Shown here: positions 32,133 to 40,719 of the stretch, one piece after another
How positions within the stretch are numbered: the stretch's first letter is position 1
Layout: each line of letters begins with the position of its first letter
DNA from: a virus
Direction: 5' to 3' (one strand)
DNA: 64,000 bases
IMG/VR virus record: IMGVR_UViG_3300021520_000002
Span: 124,001 to 188,000 of that record
Made by a program: the position numbers and the translations under genes
Notes under the pieces: model-generated
Told to the model about the DNA's origin: nothing
Database searches by the model: none
The model's input: only the letters and a program-made list of their open reading frames with translations

Positions 32133-32645
32133 TTAACTTACTGTTATTTCTGCTTGATCAATAATACTCAAAGAATCTGTTACTACAACTGTTTCTTCTC
32201 CTGGAACATTAGCTTTATCATCTGCATCATCAACTGTTGTATCAACAACTGCTTTCTGATTTAAATTAACAGTATATGCTTTTACTTCTTTAACTCCATC
32301 AGATGATTTCTTTGGAATACCAATTGTTTCTTTGATACAATCAAGAGAACCTTTCTCTGGAATTGTATCGATTTTAAATAATTTAGCATAAGATGTAATG
32401 AAGTTACCATGTTTAGATTTTGTAATTTTCCTTGCACCAATTTTATCTTCTTTAGATTCTATGATTACTAATTTCTGAAGTTCAGCATCATATAAAAATT
32501 CGAGAAAACCACTCTTGAATCCTGGATCAAATCTTAAAGCAACTCTATGTGCTTTTTTATTGAAATAAACCTTAAAATCTTCTTTCTCTTTCTTTTTTGC
32601 AATTTCAGTAATACCTAGTGTTTTGTTGATTGTTTCTAAAGCCAT
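32133..32645 (-). CDS. Hypothetical protein, 170 aa
   Basis: Begins MALETINKTLGITEIAKK. A basic region (NKKAHRVALRFDPGFK) and a beta-rich middle are followed by an acidic linker. Ends SLSIIDQAEITVS. No family recognised. The first gene of its unit is the clamp loader; this is the last. Confidence 0.7.
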   Translation of the reverse strand: MALETINKTLGITEIAKKKEKEDFKVYFNKKAHRVALRFDPGFKSGFLEFLYDAELQKLVIIESKEDKIGARKITKSKHGNFITSYAKLFKIDTIPEKGSLDCIKETIGIPKKSSDGVKEVKAYTVNLNQKAVVDTTVDDADDKANVPGEETVVVTDSLSIIDQAEITVS

Positions 32646-32648
32646 TTG

Positions 32649-33125
32649 TTACGCCTCCTGTTTTGTTTTTTCTTTTGTTTCAATTTGAAACCATTCTATT
32701 TCTTGTTCTGTTGCTTTTCTACATAATTTAACATCAATCCACATTAATTTTCCATCAACATCTTTGACTTGTAATAAACTTACTGGTAAAATATTTGTTT
32801 TATTATTAGATTCTGGTTGATATGAAAATAATTTATCATAATAATTGTGATAAATTATATCTCCAGATTTTATTTCTTGTGGATTGTTAATATATTCTAT
32901 TTGTGGATATTCTTGTTCAAATTTGTATTTTTTAGTATCTAAATTATTTATAGAATGAGCAATATCTATACCAGCATGTTCAATTGATTTAGCAAGTAAA
33001 GTAATTGAACCTTTATGTGTAGCATCATTAATACTTAATTTTTCAATTGATTTGCCGATATAATTTAATCCATTTCCAATTTGTTCTAAAGCTCTAACAA
33101 GTTTAGCTATTTGTGGGTTATCCAT
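32649..33125 (-). CDS. Hypothetical protein, 158 aa
   Basis: Starts MDNPQIAKLVRALEQIGNGLNY, with a helical N-terminal half and a beta-containing C-terminal half (PVSLLQVKDVDGKLMWIDV). The start overlaps the stop of the zinc-ribbon gene at 33118-33270. Function unknown. Confidence 0.65.
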   Translation of the reverse strand: MDNPQIAKLVRALEQIGNGLNYIGKSIEKLSINDATHKGSITLLAKSIEHAGIDIAHSINNLDTKKYKFEQEYPQIEYINNPQEIKSGDIIYHNYYDKLFSYQPESNNKTNILPVSLLQVKDVDGKLMWIDVKLCRKATEQEIEWFQIETKEKTKQEA

Positions 33126-33270
33126 CTTTCTCCTTTTTTATCTTGTGACCACAATTTGAACAATAATTAGCATCATTTTCTAAAATTATTCTATTACATT
33201 TAATACATTTAATAATTTTATTTGGTATTTCAAGATCTTCATCTTTTTTATATAATGGAAGAAATGCCAT
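33118..33270 (-). CDS. Zinc-ribbon small protein, 50 aa
   Basis: Reads KCIKCNRII, then YCSNCGHK, a two-CxxC zinc ribbon, at an ATG preceded by AAAGGAGTAAAATA. The gene lies between the clamp loader and the gene at 32649 and overlaps the latter's start. Function unknown. Confidence 0.6.
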   Translation of the reverse strand: MAFLPLYKKDEDLEIPNKIIKCIKCNRIILENDANYCSNCGHKIKKEKDG

Positions 33271-33282
33271 TATTTTACTCCT

Positions 33283-34287
33283 TTACATGATCGCTTCGAT
33301 AATACATCTTTGCATTTCGTAAAAGCAGCCGATAAGGTGAATATGAGGATATTTCTTCATATCAAGTTCTTCTGAATATTTGCCGATAATAACCTGTAGT
33401 GGTAGATATCTTGTTGTTTCATATAACCTTTGGAATACACTCTCATAACTAATGTCATAATTATTATGACATAAAGTGACAAATTCTTGGTATTCCTTTG
33501 CTATGATCGAGTTTAATGGAGCAACTAAACACATTTTTCTTGAACTTGGTTCAATTGTTTTCATCATAGCTTCAGTCATAGTATATATAATTGATATTAA
33601 ATTATCTTCAATATTTACGTTCTTCTCTAAATCTTGAAAATTTATAATTCCATTATTTGCTATGTGGGAAATTTGTAAAGCATTGATCAAATTTCTAAAA
33701 CCAACTTTATAATTTTCTTCTACAAACTTTGACAACTCTTCTGGATTGTATTTTGATTTTTCAGTATTAAGAATGTATTCAAGACGATTTTTAATACCGG
33801 CAACATTTTCAGATTTAAATTCAATATGAAATGTAAATCTACTGATTACTGCTGGATCAACTCTTTTTGGAAAGTTTGTACAACAAACAAAACTTACATA
33901 TTCCTGATAATTTTCCATAAGATCTTCTTTTAATTGTCTTATACCAGCTCTACTTATACCATCAATTTCTTCGATATAAACAATTTTAGCCTTACTAAAA
34001 GCTGGTTTTTTACCAACAAAAGGAGTTATCTTATCATCAATTTCTTCTACTTTACGAGATTTCATTCTACATAAATCTGCTTGACTTTTAATTAAACCTT
34101 TAATCAAAACTCTTGCAAGAGTAGATTTTCCAGTTCCAGCTGGTCCAGACAGAAGTAGATTTCCTGGAATACGTTCATTTTGAATCCAAGAAGTTGCTAA
34201 ATTTTTATCTGATTCAGAACTAAATACTATATCATTAATTGTGTCTGGTCTATAACATTGAAACCATGAAATGTTGGGATTAAGCAA
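33283..34287 (-). CDS. Sliding clamp loader large subunit (T4 gp44/RFC-like AAA+)
   Basis: 334 residues. Walker A GPAGTGKS (48-55), a DExx-like IEEID (105-109) and the arginine finger ISRF (about 147-150) match AAA+ clamp loaders. The start SWFQCYRPDTINDIVF resembles the W..KYRP...D family signature. It loads the sliding clamp at primer ends. I find no certain small subunit; candidates lie next to the clamp-like gene at 51672. Promoter motif 31 bases upstream. Confidence 0.93.
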   Translation of the reverse strand: MLNPNISWFQCYRPDTINDIVFSSESDKNLATSWIQNERIPGNLLLSGPAGTGKSTLARVLIKGLIKSQADLCRMKSRKVEEIDDKITPFVGKKPAFSKAKIVYIEEIDGISRAGIRQLKEDLMENYQEYVSFVCCTNFPKRVDPAVISRFTFHIEFKSENVAGIKNRLEYILNTEKSKYNPEELSKFVEENYKVGFRNLINALQISHIANNGIINFQDLEKNVNIEDNLISIIYTMTEAMMKTIEPSSRKMCLVAPLNSIIAKEYQEFVTLCHNNYDISYESVFQRLYETTRYLPLQVIIGKYSEELDMKKYPHIHLIGCFYEMQRCIIEAIM

Positions 34288-34317
34288 TTTTACGCCTCCT
34301 TAATTTTAATACTAAAG

Positions 34318-34335
34318 TATTATTTCTATATATTC
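34318..34335 (-). promoter_or_regulatory. Phage promoter-like motif, diverged 5' end
   Basis: Minus-strand ATATAGAAATAATA core with a changed upstream part (GAATAT). It serves the clamp loader unit. Confidence 0.5.
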
Positions 34336-34461
34336 TATGAATTTTTATCATCCTCTTATTCCTGCTACAATTACAAAAAATTCTATAGTTTCTCTGTATG
34401 ATAATAAATGTAATAAGAATGTAATCATAGCATTTCACCACAAGAAGATAGGGATTTCTCC
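34336..34461 (-). other. Small intergenic region, possible 26-aa peptide
   Basis: Holds a GAAA-loop hairpin at 34449-34464 (TAGGGA/TCCCTA) that overlaps the upstream stop. A minus-strand frame reads MITFLLHLLSYRE.. for 26 residues. I see no strong RBS, so I do not call the peptide. Otherwise nothing identifiable. Confidence 0.35.
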
Positions 34462-34605
34462 CTACTCCATTTTTAACAGAAAGAATCCTGTTAAAATCAC
34501 TGCTCCAATCATTATGATTGTAAATTTTTTATATTTTGATTTCATTAAAGCTGTTAAAGCTCCAGTTCCACCAACTATTGAAACTACAAATAGTTCAGCT
34601 AACAT
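34462..34605 (-). CDS. Small membrane protein, 47 aa
   Basis: MLAELFVVSIVGGTGALTAL begins a first hydrophobic stretch, then KSKYKKF, then a second (TIIMIGAVILTGFFLL). Two short transmembrane helices are predicted with a basic loop between. It has RBS GGAGG and its own promoter about 30 bases upstream. Probable inner-membrane protein. Confidence 0.7.
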   Translation of the reverse strand: MLAELFVVSIVGGTGALTALMKSKYKKFTIIMIGAVILTGFFLLKME

Positions 34606-34634
34606 TGATTCCTCCTTATAGATTTTATTTACGT

Positions 34635-34652
34635 TATAATTTCTATATAAAG
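34635..34652 (-). promoter_or_regulatory. Phage promoter-like motif
   Basis: Minus-strand TTTATATAGAAATTATA-type copy, 30 bases upstream of the 47-aa membrane protein. Confidence 0.55.
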
Positions 34653-34674
34653 AGTTTGAATATAAAAAGAGAAA

Positions 34675-34691
34675 GGGGTCGTAAAGACCCC
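34675..34691 (-). terminator. Intrinsic terminator
   Basis: GGGGTC and GACCCC pair with a 5-base loop, followed by a T-rich run on the minus strand, right after the stop of the gene at 34701. Confidence 0.8.
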
Positions 34692-34700
34692 CGGTCTCGA

Positions 34701-35009
34701 TTACTCTGCTTTCGGCATAACCCATTTCTGGGCTTTGTCGCCGTACCTTCTTACGAGAGCGCGGATGCTGAAAATGGCTAAGATCGCGACGAGGATATAA
34801 AATCCCCATGTTACAACCGTAGTCAATTCTGCATTGTGAGCTGCAAGCATGGAATTCTGTCTTTCGACTGAATCCACGTAACTTGCCTGCACACCGCCAA
34901 ACCACTGGGTCGGGCGTTCTGCTGCTTGAGCGAACACCATGGTACCAACGACTAATGCCGCTACTACTATGATTGCTACCAAAATTTTGTTACCTAAAAT
35001 CTTTTTCAT
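34701..35009 (-). CDS. Secreted or membrane protein with signal peptide, 102 aa
   Basis: MKKILGNKILVAIIVVAALV... is a signal peptide (cleavage probably near FAQAAERP). The mature part contains SMLAAHNAELTTV and a TM helix (WGFYILVAILAIFSI), then a basic end. Codons are visibly richer in G+C than in neighbours and the gene is monocistronic with a strong terminator, so it is likely abundant. May be an envelope protein or phage membrane component. Confidence 0.7.
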   Translation of the reverse strand: MKKILGNKILVAIIVVAALVVGTMVFAQAAERPTQWFGGVQASYVDSVERQNSMLAAHNAELTTVVTWGFYILVAILAIFSIRALVRRYGDKAQKWVMPKAE

Positions 35010-35043
35010 TTGAAACCTCCATTTAGTTTTATTTTGATACTAT

Positions 35044-35061
35044 ATATATTTCTATATGAAG
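35044..35061 (-). promoter_or_regulatory. Phage promoter-like motif
   Basis: TTCATATAGAAATATATA core on the minus strand, 35 bases upstream of the signal-peptide gene. A second copy lies 54 bases farther upstream. Confidence 0.6.
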
Positions 35062-35097
35062 GAGTTGAATATTAAATTTTTAAGTGTTTATATAGAT

Positions 35098-35115
35098 ATA
35101 TATTTCTATATGAAA
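35098..35115 (-). promoter_or_regulatory. Phage promoter-like motif overlapping a stop codon
   Basis: TTTCATATAGAAATATAT on the minus strand. The TAG stop of the gene at 35106 lies inside the motif. With the copy at 35044 it forms a tandem pair before the signal-peptide gene. Confidence 0.6.
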
Positions 35116-35261
35116 TAGGGGAATAATATGATAAATGTGACTAATAGTGTTATTGTAATAGATAAGAGTATCTTGTATAATAATTTTGCTTCAAGTTCCC
35201 ATCCTATACCTATTAATATTCCATATGTGAAAAAATTGATAAGCATTACTTTTGAATTCAT
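35106..35261 (-). CDS. Small membrane protein, 51 aa
   Basis: The chosen start (35261) has GAGG 5 bases upstream and gives MNSKVMLINFFTYGILIGIG, with two hydrophobic spans separated by ELEAKLLYK. The longer frame to 35396 runs into the lipoprotein region and is rejected. Probably an inner-membrane protein. Confidence 0.6.
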   Translation of the reverse strand: MNSKVMLINFFTYGILIGIGWELEAKLLYKILLSITITLLVTFIILFPYFI

Positions 35262-35284
35262 AACTACCTCGAAAAATAAGATAT

Positions 35285-35317
35285 ATCGGCAAGAACCTAT
35301 TTCTAGGTCTTGCCGAT
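35285..35317 (-). terminator. GAAA-tetraloop hairpin made of inverted ATCGGCAA
   Basis: ATCGGCAAGA/TCTTGCCGAT with a minus-strand ACCTAGAAATAGGT extension. It lies just after the lipoprotein stop. Confidence 0.65.
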
Positions 35318-35328
35318 ATTTGTTCTTC

Positions 35329-35826
35329 TTAAAACGAAATTCTTCTGTATTGTGGTTGTGAAAACTCCTGTTGAGAATTGCTTCTCGGAGCTTCATAACT
35401 ACTACTTTGTCGTTGCTGTTGTTGAGGTGGTTCCTGAGCAGGTACAGGAGCTGCTTGCGCAGTCTGATTTCCTCTTCCAGGATTTATTGGTTGCCAGACA
35501 CTATGTCCTGGCACCCATCTTCCACCACTCCATTGACCAGGTTGAGTTACCCACTTTCCAGGGGGTGGCTCATTAACTGATGCAACAGCTGCTGGTTGTT
35601 TGTTTTGGTAATACTGATCAACAGCATTACCCCCAATAGCTCCAACAAGTGCGCCAACAGCACCACCAATTAAGGTGGCACTGGTACTTTGACCGACCCA
35701 CTGACCTACGCCAGCGCCGGCTGCAGCACCTATTGCCGCACCTTTTTGCATATTGTATCCCAAACTGGCACAACCAGTCAAAGATACTAATACCATTAAA
35801 GTTACTAAAATCATTAATTTTTTCAT
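35329..35826 (-). CDS. Lipoprotein with glycine-zipper 2TM-like domain, 165 aa
   Basis: Signal peptide and lipobox (VSLTGCASL, Cys19). The domain GAAIGAAAGAGVGQWVGQ...GGAVGALVGAIGG is a glycine zipper like those in the Rickettsia 17-kDa surface antigen family. A W-rich segment (GKWVTQPGQWSGGRWVPG) and a Gln/Pro/Ser tail follow. Outer-membrane lipoproteins on phages can block superinfection or alter the envelope. Own promoter; codons richer in G+C than neighbours, hinting at bacterial origin. Confidence 0.8.
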   Translation of the reverse strand: MKKLMILVTLMVLVSLTGCASLGYNMQKGAAIGAAAGAGVGQWVGQSTSATLIGGAVGALVGAIGGNAVDQYYQNKQPAAVASVNEPPPGKWVTQPGQWSGGRWVPGHSVWQPINPGRGNQTAQAAPVPAQEPPQQQQRQSSSYEAPRSNSQQEFSQPQYRRISF

Positions 35827-35854
35827 GTTACTCCTCCTTATAGTTTAGTTATCA

Positions 35855-35872
35855 TATTTATTTCTATATGAA
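35855..35872 (-). promoter_or_regulatory. Phage promoter-like motif
   Basis: TTCATATAGAAATAAATA on the minus strand, 29 bases upstream of the lipoprotein start. It follows the topoisomerase A stop. Confidence 0.6.
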
Positions 35873-35884
35873 GGAGTTGAATAT

Positions 35885-37351
35885 CTAATTCAATAAATCT
35901 CTTGTATATTTCATACAATCTCTATCAACATTGTTAATAGCATTTTTTGCCGATACTAATTCAAGATCAATTTTATTTGTATCAATGATGGTTTCAATTA
36001 AATTTCTTATATTTCTTTTAGTACATATTTCAGTTATTTCTTTTTCAGTTATTTCTTTATCTTGTTTATACCAAATAGATTTATCAACATCATAACTTTC
36101 AATTTCAATAGCTATTTGACCACCATTTTTTAACTGATATTCTTTGAATCTTTTTATAATTTGATCTAATGAAGTTGCTTTAATTTCTTCAAATATGTTT
36201 CTAATGATTTGAACAATAACATATTCAAATTTTCTATTATTCAATTTTTCATACTCTGCTGCTTTTTTTAACAGAACTGCATATTTCCAAGCTTGATAAT
36301 TATTCAATAATAAATCATCAATTCCAGTAGTATTTACAATTCCATCATTATCACAAACAATGATATTAAAATTAAAACGCTTAATTAAATATTTTTTCCA
36401 TATATGATTAGCCATCTGATTTAAATCAATATTTCTTTTTCTTGGTTCAACCCAAATTTCAATATTGTTGTTTTCTGATAGATCTCTTAATACAACATCT
36501 AATTTATCTTTATCATCTGCATCATCAGTTAAGTATGTTCTTTTTACTGAATCTTTTTTTGATTCTTTATTCGGTGAGAATGACATATTTGGAGCTCTTC
36601 CTGATATCTTTATATGTTTATTTTCAACAGTTCCTAATGGAATTGCCGATATACTACCTGTACCATTCATTAATAAACTATAATATTGATTTGGTAAATT
36701 CTGAATAGATGTACAACCTTTAAAATTTGGAACAATACATGGACCATATAACTTTTCAGACATTTTACTTTGTTCAAGTAGTTCTGTAGTTATAGTGGGT
36801 CTTAATTTCTGTTCTAATAACCAAATTAATCTTGTCGCTAGATCTTTTAATTTATATTTTGGAACAACAGTTCTATAAAATGTTACACCTATTGTTATTC
36901 CATCTCCAATAAGTCCTACTGGAATTGGAGAAGGAAGATATAAAGGTTCTGATTCATATTCAACATCTAACCAAGGAACATAGTCAATATAAGTAAAAGC
37001 TAGATCTTCAATCCAAGGACTTATTTTACATTCTGTATATCGATATGCAGCGGCATTATCATCATGTAAGCTTTTTGAACTCCAGTTTCCTTTACCAATG
37101 GCATAACTCTGTTGAACTAATTGAATTAATGTACCATAACAAGATTGATCACCATGGGGGTGATAACTACTAATAGCGTTACCAACAACTTTTGCAGATT
37201 TTACAAATTTTGGACCTTTAGCAACTTCATGTAATGTTAATAATATTCTACGTTCAACTGGTTTTAAACAGTCAACATAAAATGGAATTGCTCTAAATCT
37301 GTTAATGTATCTACCATATTCACTATAGTAGATCGGCAAGATCTTCTGCAT
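35885..37351 (-). CDS. Type IIA topoisomerase DNA-cleavage subunit (GyrA/ParC-like)
   Basis: 488 residues. LKPVERRILLTLHEV is the conserved GyrA/ParC opening, ISSYHPHGDQSCY follows, and AAYRYTE carries the catalytic Tyr (Tyr105) that attaches to DNA. The C-terminal DNA-wrapping beta-pinwheel of bacterial GyrA is missing, as in phage T4 gp52 and ParC-like subunits. Partner of the subunit at 30172-31971. It heads a unit of four or five genes that includes primase. Confidence 0.93.
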   Translation of the reverse strand: MQKILPIYYSEYGRYINRFRAIPFYVDCLKPVERRILLTLHEVAKGPKFVKSAKVVGNAISSYHPHGDQSCYGTLIQLVQQSYAIGKGNWSSKSLHDDNAAAYRYTECKISPWIEDLAFTYIDYVPWLDVEYESEPLYLPSPIPVGLIGDGITIGVTFYRTVVPKYKLKDLATRLIWLLEQKLRPTITTELLEQSKMSEKLYGPCIVPNFKGCTSIQNLPNQYYSLLMNGTGSISAIPLGTVENKHIKISGRAPNMSFSPNKESKKDSVKRTYLTDDADDKDKLDVVLRDLSENNNIEIWVEPRKRNIDLNQMANHIWKKYLIKRFNFNIIVCDNDGIVNTTGIDDLLLNNYQAWKYAVLLKKAAEYEKLNNRKFEYVIVQIIRNIFEEIKATSLDQIIKRFKEYQLKNGGQIAIEIESYDVDKSIWYKQDKEITEKEITEICTKRNIRNLIETIIDTNKIDLELVSAKNAINNVDRDCMKYTRDLLN

Positions 37352-37361
37352 TATTTCTCCT

Positions 37362-37577
37362 TTATAAAGTTATCATATAAAATTCATTACTATCAGGAAA
37401 TAAATCTAAAATGTCTTTTTCATCTATTTTTTCTCTAGAAATTGTTGAAGAAAGAAATTCAATATCACTACTTGATAAATCAAATTGCCATTCCATTTTA
37501 GAAGCGAAACCAATCACTGGCATTTTTGGATCTAATTTATTTAATATATTAATATAATCTTCTATTAAAAATTTCAT
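37362..37577 (-). CDS. Acidic hypothetical protein, 71 aa
   Basis: Begins MKFLIEDYINIL and ends near LFPDSNEFYMITL. Rich in Glu, Asp, Ser, with no Cys cluster. It lies between the topoisomerase A subunit and the unknown at 37589. Unknown. Confidence 0.6.
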   Translation of the reverse strand: MKFLIEDYINILNKLDPKMPVIGFASKMEWQFDLSSSDIEFLSSTISREKIDEKDILDLFPDSNEFYMITL

Positions 37578-37588
37578 TATTTCTCCTT

Positions 37589-38338
37589 TTATCTATTTGC
37601 TATATAGTCGATCATTTTAAGTTCTGGTAGATTGTGATATAAATTGAAATTATTTGCCGATAAAATATCTTGATCGGCAAAACCAAATACTCTATTACTT
37701 CCAGACCTTGTTATACATCCAGTATAGTTAGTATCAATTTTATATGTTGTTAAAATAGGGTCTGGATTACTTAAAATTTGATCTATATATTTATACTCTC
37801 TGAAAATTATATTTGAATGTTTTGTTCCATTAATTATAAACTTTTTAACTTCTTTCTGTTGATAAAATTTCAAAACTATAGCAACAAATACAAATGGTTC
37901 CATCATTTCAGGTTCAACAAACATTTCTTGAACAGCTCTTAATTTTTCAACTCTTGATGCTATATCATTAGTTGTTTGTGTTCTTGAAAATGTTGAAAAA
38001 TATTCAATAAATAATTCTGGTTTTTCTTCCAGAAAATATTCAACAATATAAGGACATTTATCTGAAATGAATTTACAAGCTCTTGGATATTTCATCAGAT
38101 CTATAGAACAATTCATCAGTACTCTTAAAAATGACATACCATCAACAACTCTAGTTTTTTTTAATAAATCTGGAATAATTTCAACTTCATCTATTGTAAA
38201 ACTATTTTCATCACAATTTACATATGATATTCCAGTTACAGAATCATAATTAGCTGATTTAATTCTTTTAATATTATTTAAAAGATTAGAGATTGAATCT
38301 GGTGTTATATTGTTTTTATCAATCATTAGTTGAAGCAT
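37589..38338 (-). CDS. Unknown protein in topoisomerase-primase unit, 249 aa
   Basis: Starts MLQLMIDKNNITPDSISNLL. Helical with two Cys near SIDLMKYPRACKF and KCPYIVEYF. No nuclease or ATPase motif. Its position between topoisomerase and primase suggests a replication role, but no family match is claimed. Confidence 0.65.
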   Translation of the reverse strand: MLQLMIDKNNITPDSISNLLNNIKRIKSANYDSVTGISYVNCDENSFTIDEVEIIPDLLKKTRVVDGMSFLRVLMNCSIDLMKYPRACKFISDKCPYIVEYFLEEKPELFIEYFSTFSRTQTTNDIASRVEKLRAVQEMFVEPEMMEPFVFVAIVLKFYQQKEVKKFIINGTKHSNIIFREYKYIDQILSNPDPILTTYKIDTNYTGCITRSGSNRVFGFADQDILSANNFNLYHNLPELKMIDYIANR

Positions 38339-38339
38339 A

Positions 38340-39266
38340 TTATATCCCCGTTAAGATTTCTTTACTTATTTTTGCTTCCAGTATAGGAAAAGTATCTGAA
38401 ATTTCTAAGAAGTTTGTTACAAAATTAATAGCTGGATGATCAAGATAATTAAATTTAGAAAAGTTATTTTCATGTAATATTTTAATTCCAGCAATTTCAA
38501 TGGCTAATGTTTTTGTTGCCGATAAAGAAGATTTTTCTAATTTTATAATACCATTTGTTATCTTTTCTATAGTTTTATTATTTTTAAATATTGTACATAG
38601 ATCAATTAGTTTTCTTCTAGCATCTTTATTGACTTCTTTAAATGTTGTTATTGCCGGTAGGTATTTATGTAATTTTGCAAAAGTTCTTAAAGGAACATTT
38701 AAATTAGATGTGCTCTGATATAAATTTGCTAGAGCTGCAAGAGTTGTTATTTTAGAACAATTAAATTCAAAAAATTGTGAAAAGTTTACAACTCTTTCTA
38801 GAAAATTTTCATTATCTTTCTTTACATCTTCATTCATTGTTTCTTTAAAAACATCTAATTTAATTTCACTATGACTGTTGATTTTTGGGAGATTTAATGT
38901 TGTTGTATCCAAATATTTTGTATAAAGATGAACATTATTATCATATTGTTTTAATTGAGAATCTAATGTAACTGTTACACCTTTTCTTTGTGTAACATTA
39001 AATCTTAAAGTAATATTTGAATTTGGTTTATTATAAGTGATATTACTTGGTGTATTAAATGCTCTTCTCGATTCAACTTTATAAAATCTTATACGTGAAC
39101 CAGCCATTTGTGCTTGTTGATGATATACATCATATGCTACGTCATTTTGAGATATATATCCCATTGCTAATAATTTCATAAGAAATGTTAATATTTTATA
39201 TGTTGGTTCTTCTTTTGAAATGAACAATCCTAAACTATTTAATGATCTTTCTGTTACTTGGATCAA
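38340..39266 (-). CDS. Unknown protein in topoisomerase-primase unit, 308 aa
   Basis: Starts MIQVTERSLNSLGLFISKEE. Mixed alpha/beta with a beta-rich middle (ITLRFNVTQRKGVTVTLD) and long helical second half. No motif recognised. It starts 3 bases after primase stops and one base before the next gene, so it must be co-translated. Confidence 0.65.
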   Translation of the reverse strand: MIQVTERSLNSLGLFISKEEPTYKILTFLMKLLAMGYISQNDVAYDVYHQQAQMAGSRIRFYKVESRRAFNTPSNITYNKPNSNITLRFNVTQRKGVTVTLDSQLKQYDNNVHLYTKYLDTTTLNLPKINSHSEIKLDVFKETMNEDVKKDNENFLERVVNFSQFFEFNCSKITTLAALANLYQSTSNLNVPLRTFAKLHKYLPAITTFKEVNKDARRKLIDLCTIFKNNKTIEKITNGIIKLEKSSLSATKTLAIEIAGIKILHENNFSKFNYLDHPAINFVTNFLEISDTFPILEAKISKEILTGI

Positions 39267-39269
39267 GTT

Positions 39270-40232
39270 TTACCTCCCTTGTATTTGTTGTACTGCTGGA
39301 AAATCTCCAGTATCTTTTTTCAGAACTGGTGACCAACCTTTTACTGAAATGTTTTCATTTAATTTCTGAGCTAAATTCTTACAATTATAAACAAAATTTT
39401 GTTTTTTATAATCTAAAACATCATTATCAAATACTAAATGAAATTGATATTCACCAATTAAAAGATCTTCAATTATTAATTTTTCAACAGTACTTAAATA
39501 TTTTTTACCACTAACAGAAATAAATAAACAATTTTTAAACTCCATACTATAAAGGTATAAAGATATTATATCAAATGCGCCTTCAGCTAATACTATTTCA
39601 TTATACTTATCAAAGTTCTTTTCCTGAAAATAATATAAACCACTTGATGTCTTATTTAAGTGATGTTTAATCTCAGTATCTTTTACAACTAATTTTTCTA
39701 TTAATCTTTGAACAATTAATTCTTGATCAAAATTAATAAAGTCACAAGTTAATTTATTATAAAATAATCCAGGAGAAATCAAAAAATTTAAGAAGTCAAC
39801 ACTACCCAATCTTGATTTTAGATAGGTTTTGTAAATTTCAAATTTTTGTTTGTTTTCTTTTTCAAATTGAAGATTAGTATTTAATATCATTTTAGATATA
39901 TCTTCAACTTTAGTTTTTCTTTTAATCTTAATATAATGATCCGGCAAAAATTTATATTTAATAAATGATGCAAGATATTTTAAAACTTCTTCGTCCTTAA
40001 AATCTGTTTCTACTAATAATCTTATTAATGTACCAGATGTGCTACATCTGAAACAATTAAAAACTGGAAATGCTTTAGAAATATAAAGGTGTCCATGGTT
40101 TGATGCATTTATTCTGGTTGCATCATCACAATAGGGACAATAAATAATTATTTCATTTCCAGTTGGTTTAAAATAAGAAGAAATAGATTGTAGATGATTT
40201 ATTATTGGTTGAATTTTATCAATATCAAACAT
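39270..40232 (-). CDS. DnaG-type primase, short
   Basis: 320 residues. The N-terminal zinc finger YCPYCDDATRINASNHGHLY...FNCFRCSTSG (about 31-67) is the CHC2 type of DnaG. A TOPRIM core follows: VLAEGAFDIISLYL (Glu) near 217 and HLVFDNDVLD (DxD) near 268. It lacks the C-terminal helicase-binding domain, so it is the primase core only, similar in layout to T4 gp61. It synthesises RNA primers for the lagging strand. Confidence 0.9.
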   Translation of the reverse strand: MFDIDKIQPIINHLQSISSYFKPTGNEIIIYCPYCDDATRINASNHGHLYISKAFPVFNCFRCSTSGTLIRLLVETDFKDEEVLKYLASFIKYKFLPDHYIKIKRKTKVEDISKMILNTNLQFEKENKQKFEIYKTYLKSRLGSVDFLNFLISPGLFYNKLTCDFINFDQELIVQRLIEKLVVKDTEIKHHLNKTSSGLYYFQEKNFDKYNEIVLAEGAFDIISLYLYSMEFKNCLFISVSGKKYLSTVEKLIIEDLLIGEYQFHLVFDNDVLDYKKQNFVYNCKNLAQKLNENISVKGWSPVLKKDTGDFPAVQQIQGR

Positions 40233-40235
40233 AAT

Positions 40236-40427
40236 TTATCCTGTTAACAATATAAATTGTTTTTGAATAGCTAATTCACTAATATGATGAATCTTGCCAC
40301 TATCTTGTCTTACATTCCATTTTCGTCGACCCATACCTTGTTCGACTGATTGTGATGTAATTCTAATGATAATTCCTCTAGCTTTTGACTTCCAAATTTG
40401 GTTCTTCTTGATTTTTGTTTTCTCCAT
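40236..40427 (-). CDS. Small basic hypothetical protein, 63 aa
   Basis: Begins MEKTKIKKNQIWKSKARGI, basic, with a small beta core (IIIRITSQSVEQGMGRRKW) that may be a barrel. It starts the primase-topoisomerase unit, 39 bases after a promoter. Unknown. Confidence 0.6.
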   Translation of the reverse strand: MEKTKIKKNQIWKSKARGIIIRITSQSVEQGMGRRKWNVRQDSGKIHHISELAIQKQFILLTG

Positions 40428-40465
40428 ATTTAACTGTTCTCCTTTAAAAAAAGATAACTACATTG

Positions 40466-40483
40466 TATTATTTCTATATGAAA
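40466..40483 (-). promoter_or_regulatory. Consensus phage promoter-like motif
   Basis: Exact TTTCATATAGAAATAATA on the minus strand. It drives the long unit from 40427 leftward to topoisomerase A. Confidence 0.65.
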
Positions 40484-40506
40484 AAAGAGAAAGTTAAAAA
40501 ATATAA

Positions 40507-40530
40507 AAAAGGGGAATTGCTTCCCCTTTT
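40507..40530 (-). terminator. Intrinsic terminator
   Basis: AAAAGGGGAA and TTCCCCTTTT form a 10-bp stem with a 4-base loop, immediately after the stop of the HTH gene at 40534, with a T tail. Confidence 0.85.
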
Positions 40531-40533
40531 ATT

Positions 40534-40719
40534 TCAAACATTCATAACTTTAATTTTATGTGAATCCATATAGGATTCAACATCATTTTCATCATATCTG
40601 ACAGATTTGCCAATTTTGATATATGGCAATTTCTCTCGCTTCCATCTATCATTTCTCAATGTACTGAGCGAGAGACCAGTTGCTTCTGCAACTTCATGTT
40701 CATTCAGGTATTTTTTCAT
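40534..40719 (-). CDS. Excisionase/AlpA-type HTH protein, 61 aa
   Basis: Reads MKKYLNEHEVAEATGLSLST, then LPYIKIGKSVRYDENDVESYM. This is the classic helix-turn-helix of small Xis/AlpA (MerR-like) proteins, with a wing. It can bind DNA as a recombination or transcription regulator. I see no integrase in the window, so transcription control is more likely. Confidence 0.8.
   Translation of the reverse strand: MKKYLNEHEVAEATGLSLSTLRNDRWKREKLPYIKIGKSVRYDENDVESYMDSHKIKVMNV

Noticed and set aside
34337-34621. Plus-strand frame of 94 codons (MNFYHPLIPATITK...)
   Set aside because: No ribosome-binding site, overlaps the well-supported 47-aa membrane protein and a hairpin, and every other accepted gene is on the minus strand.
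34701-35009. Possible holin
   Set aside because: It has a cleavable signal peptide and high-expression codons; no lysis gene context.
40534-40719. Evidence for an integrating (temperate) phage from the Xis-like gene
   Set aside because: No integrase or attachment site is visible in the window; the HTH may be a transcription regulator.
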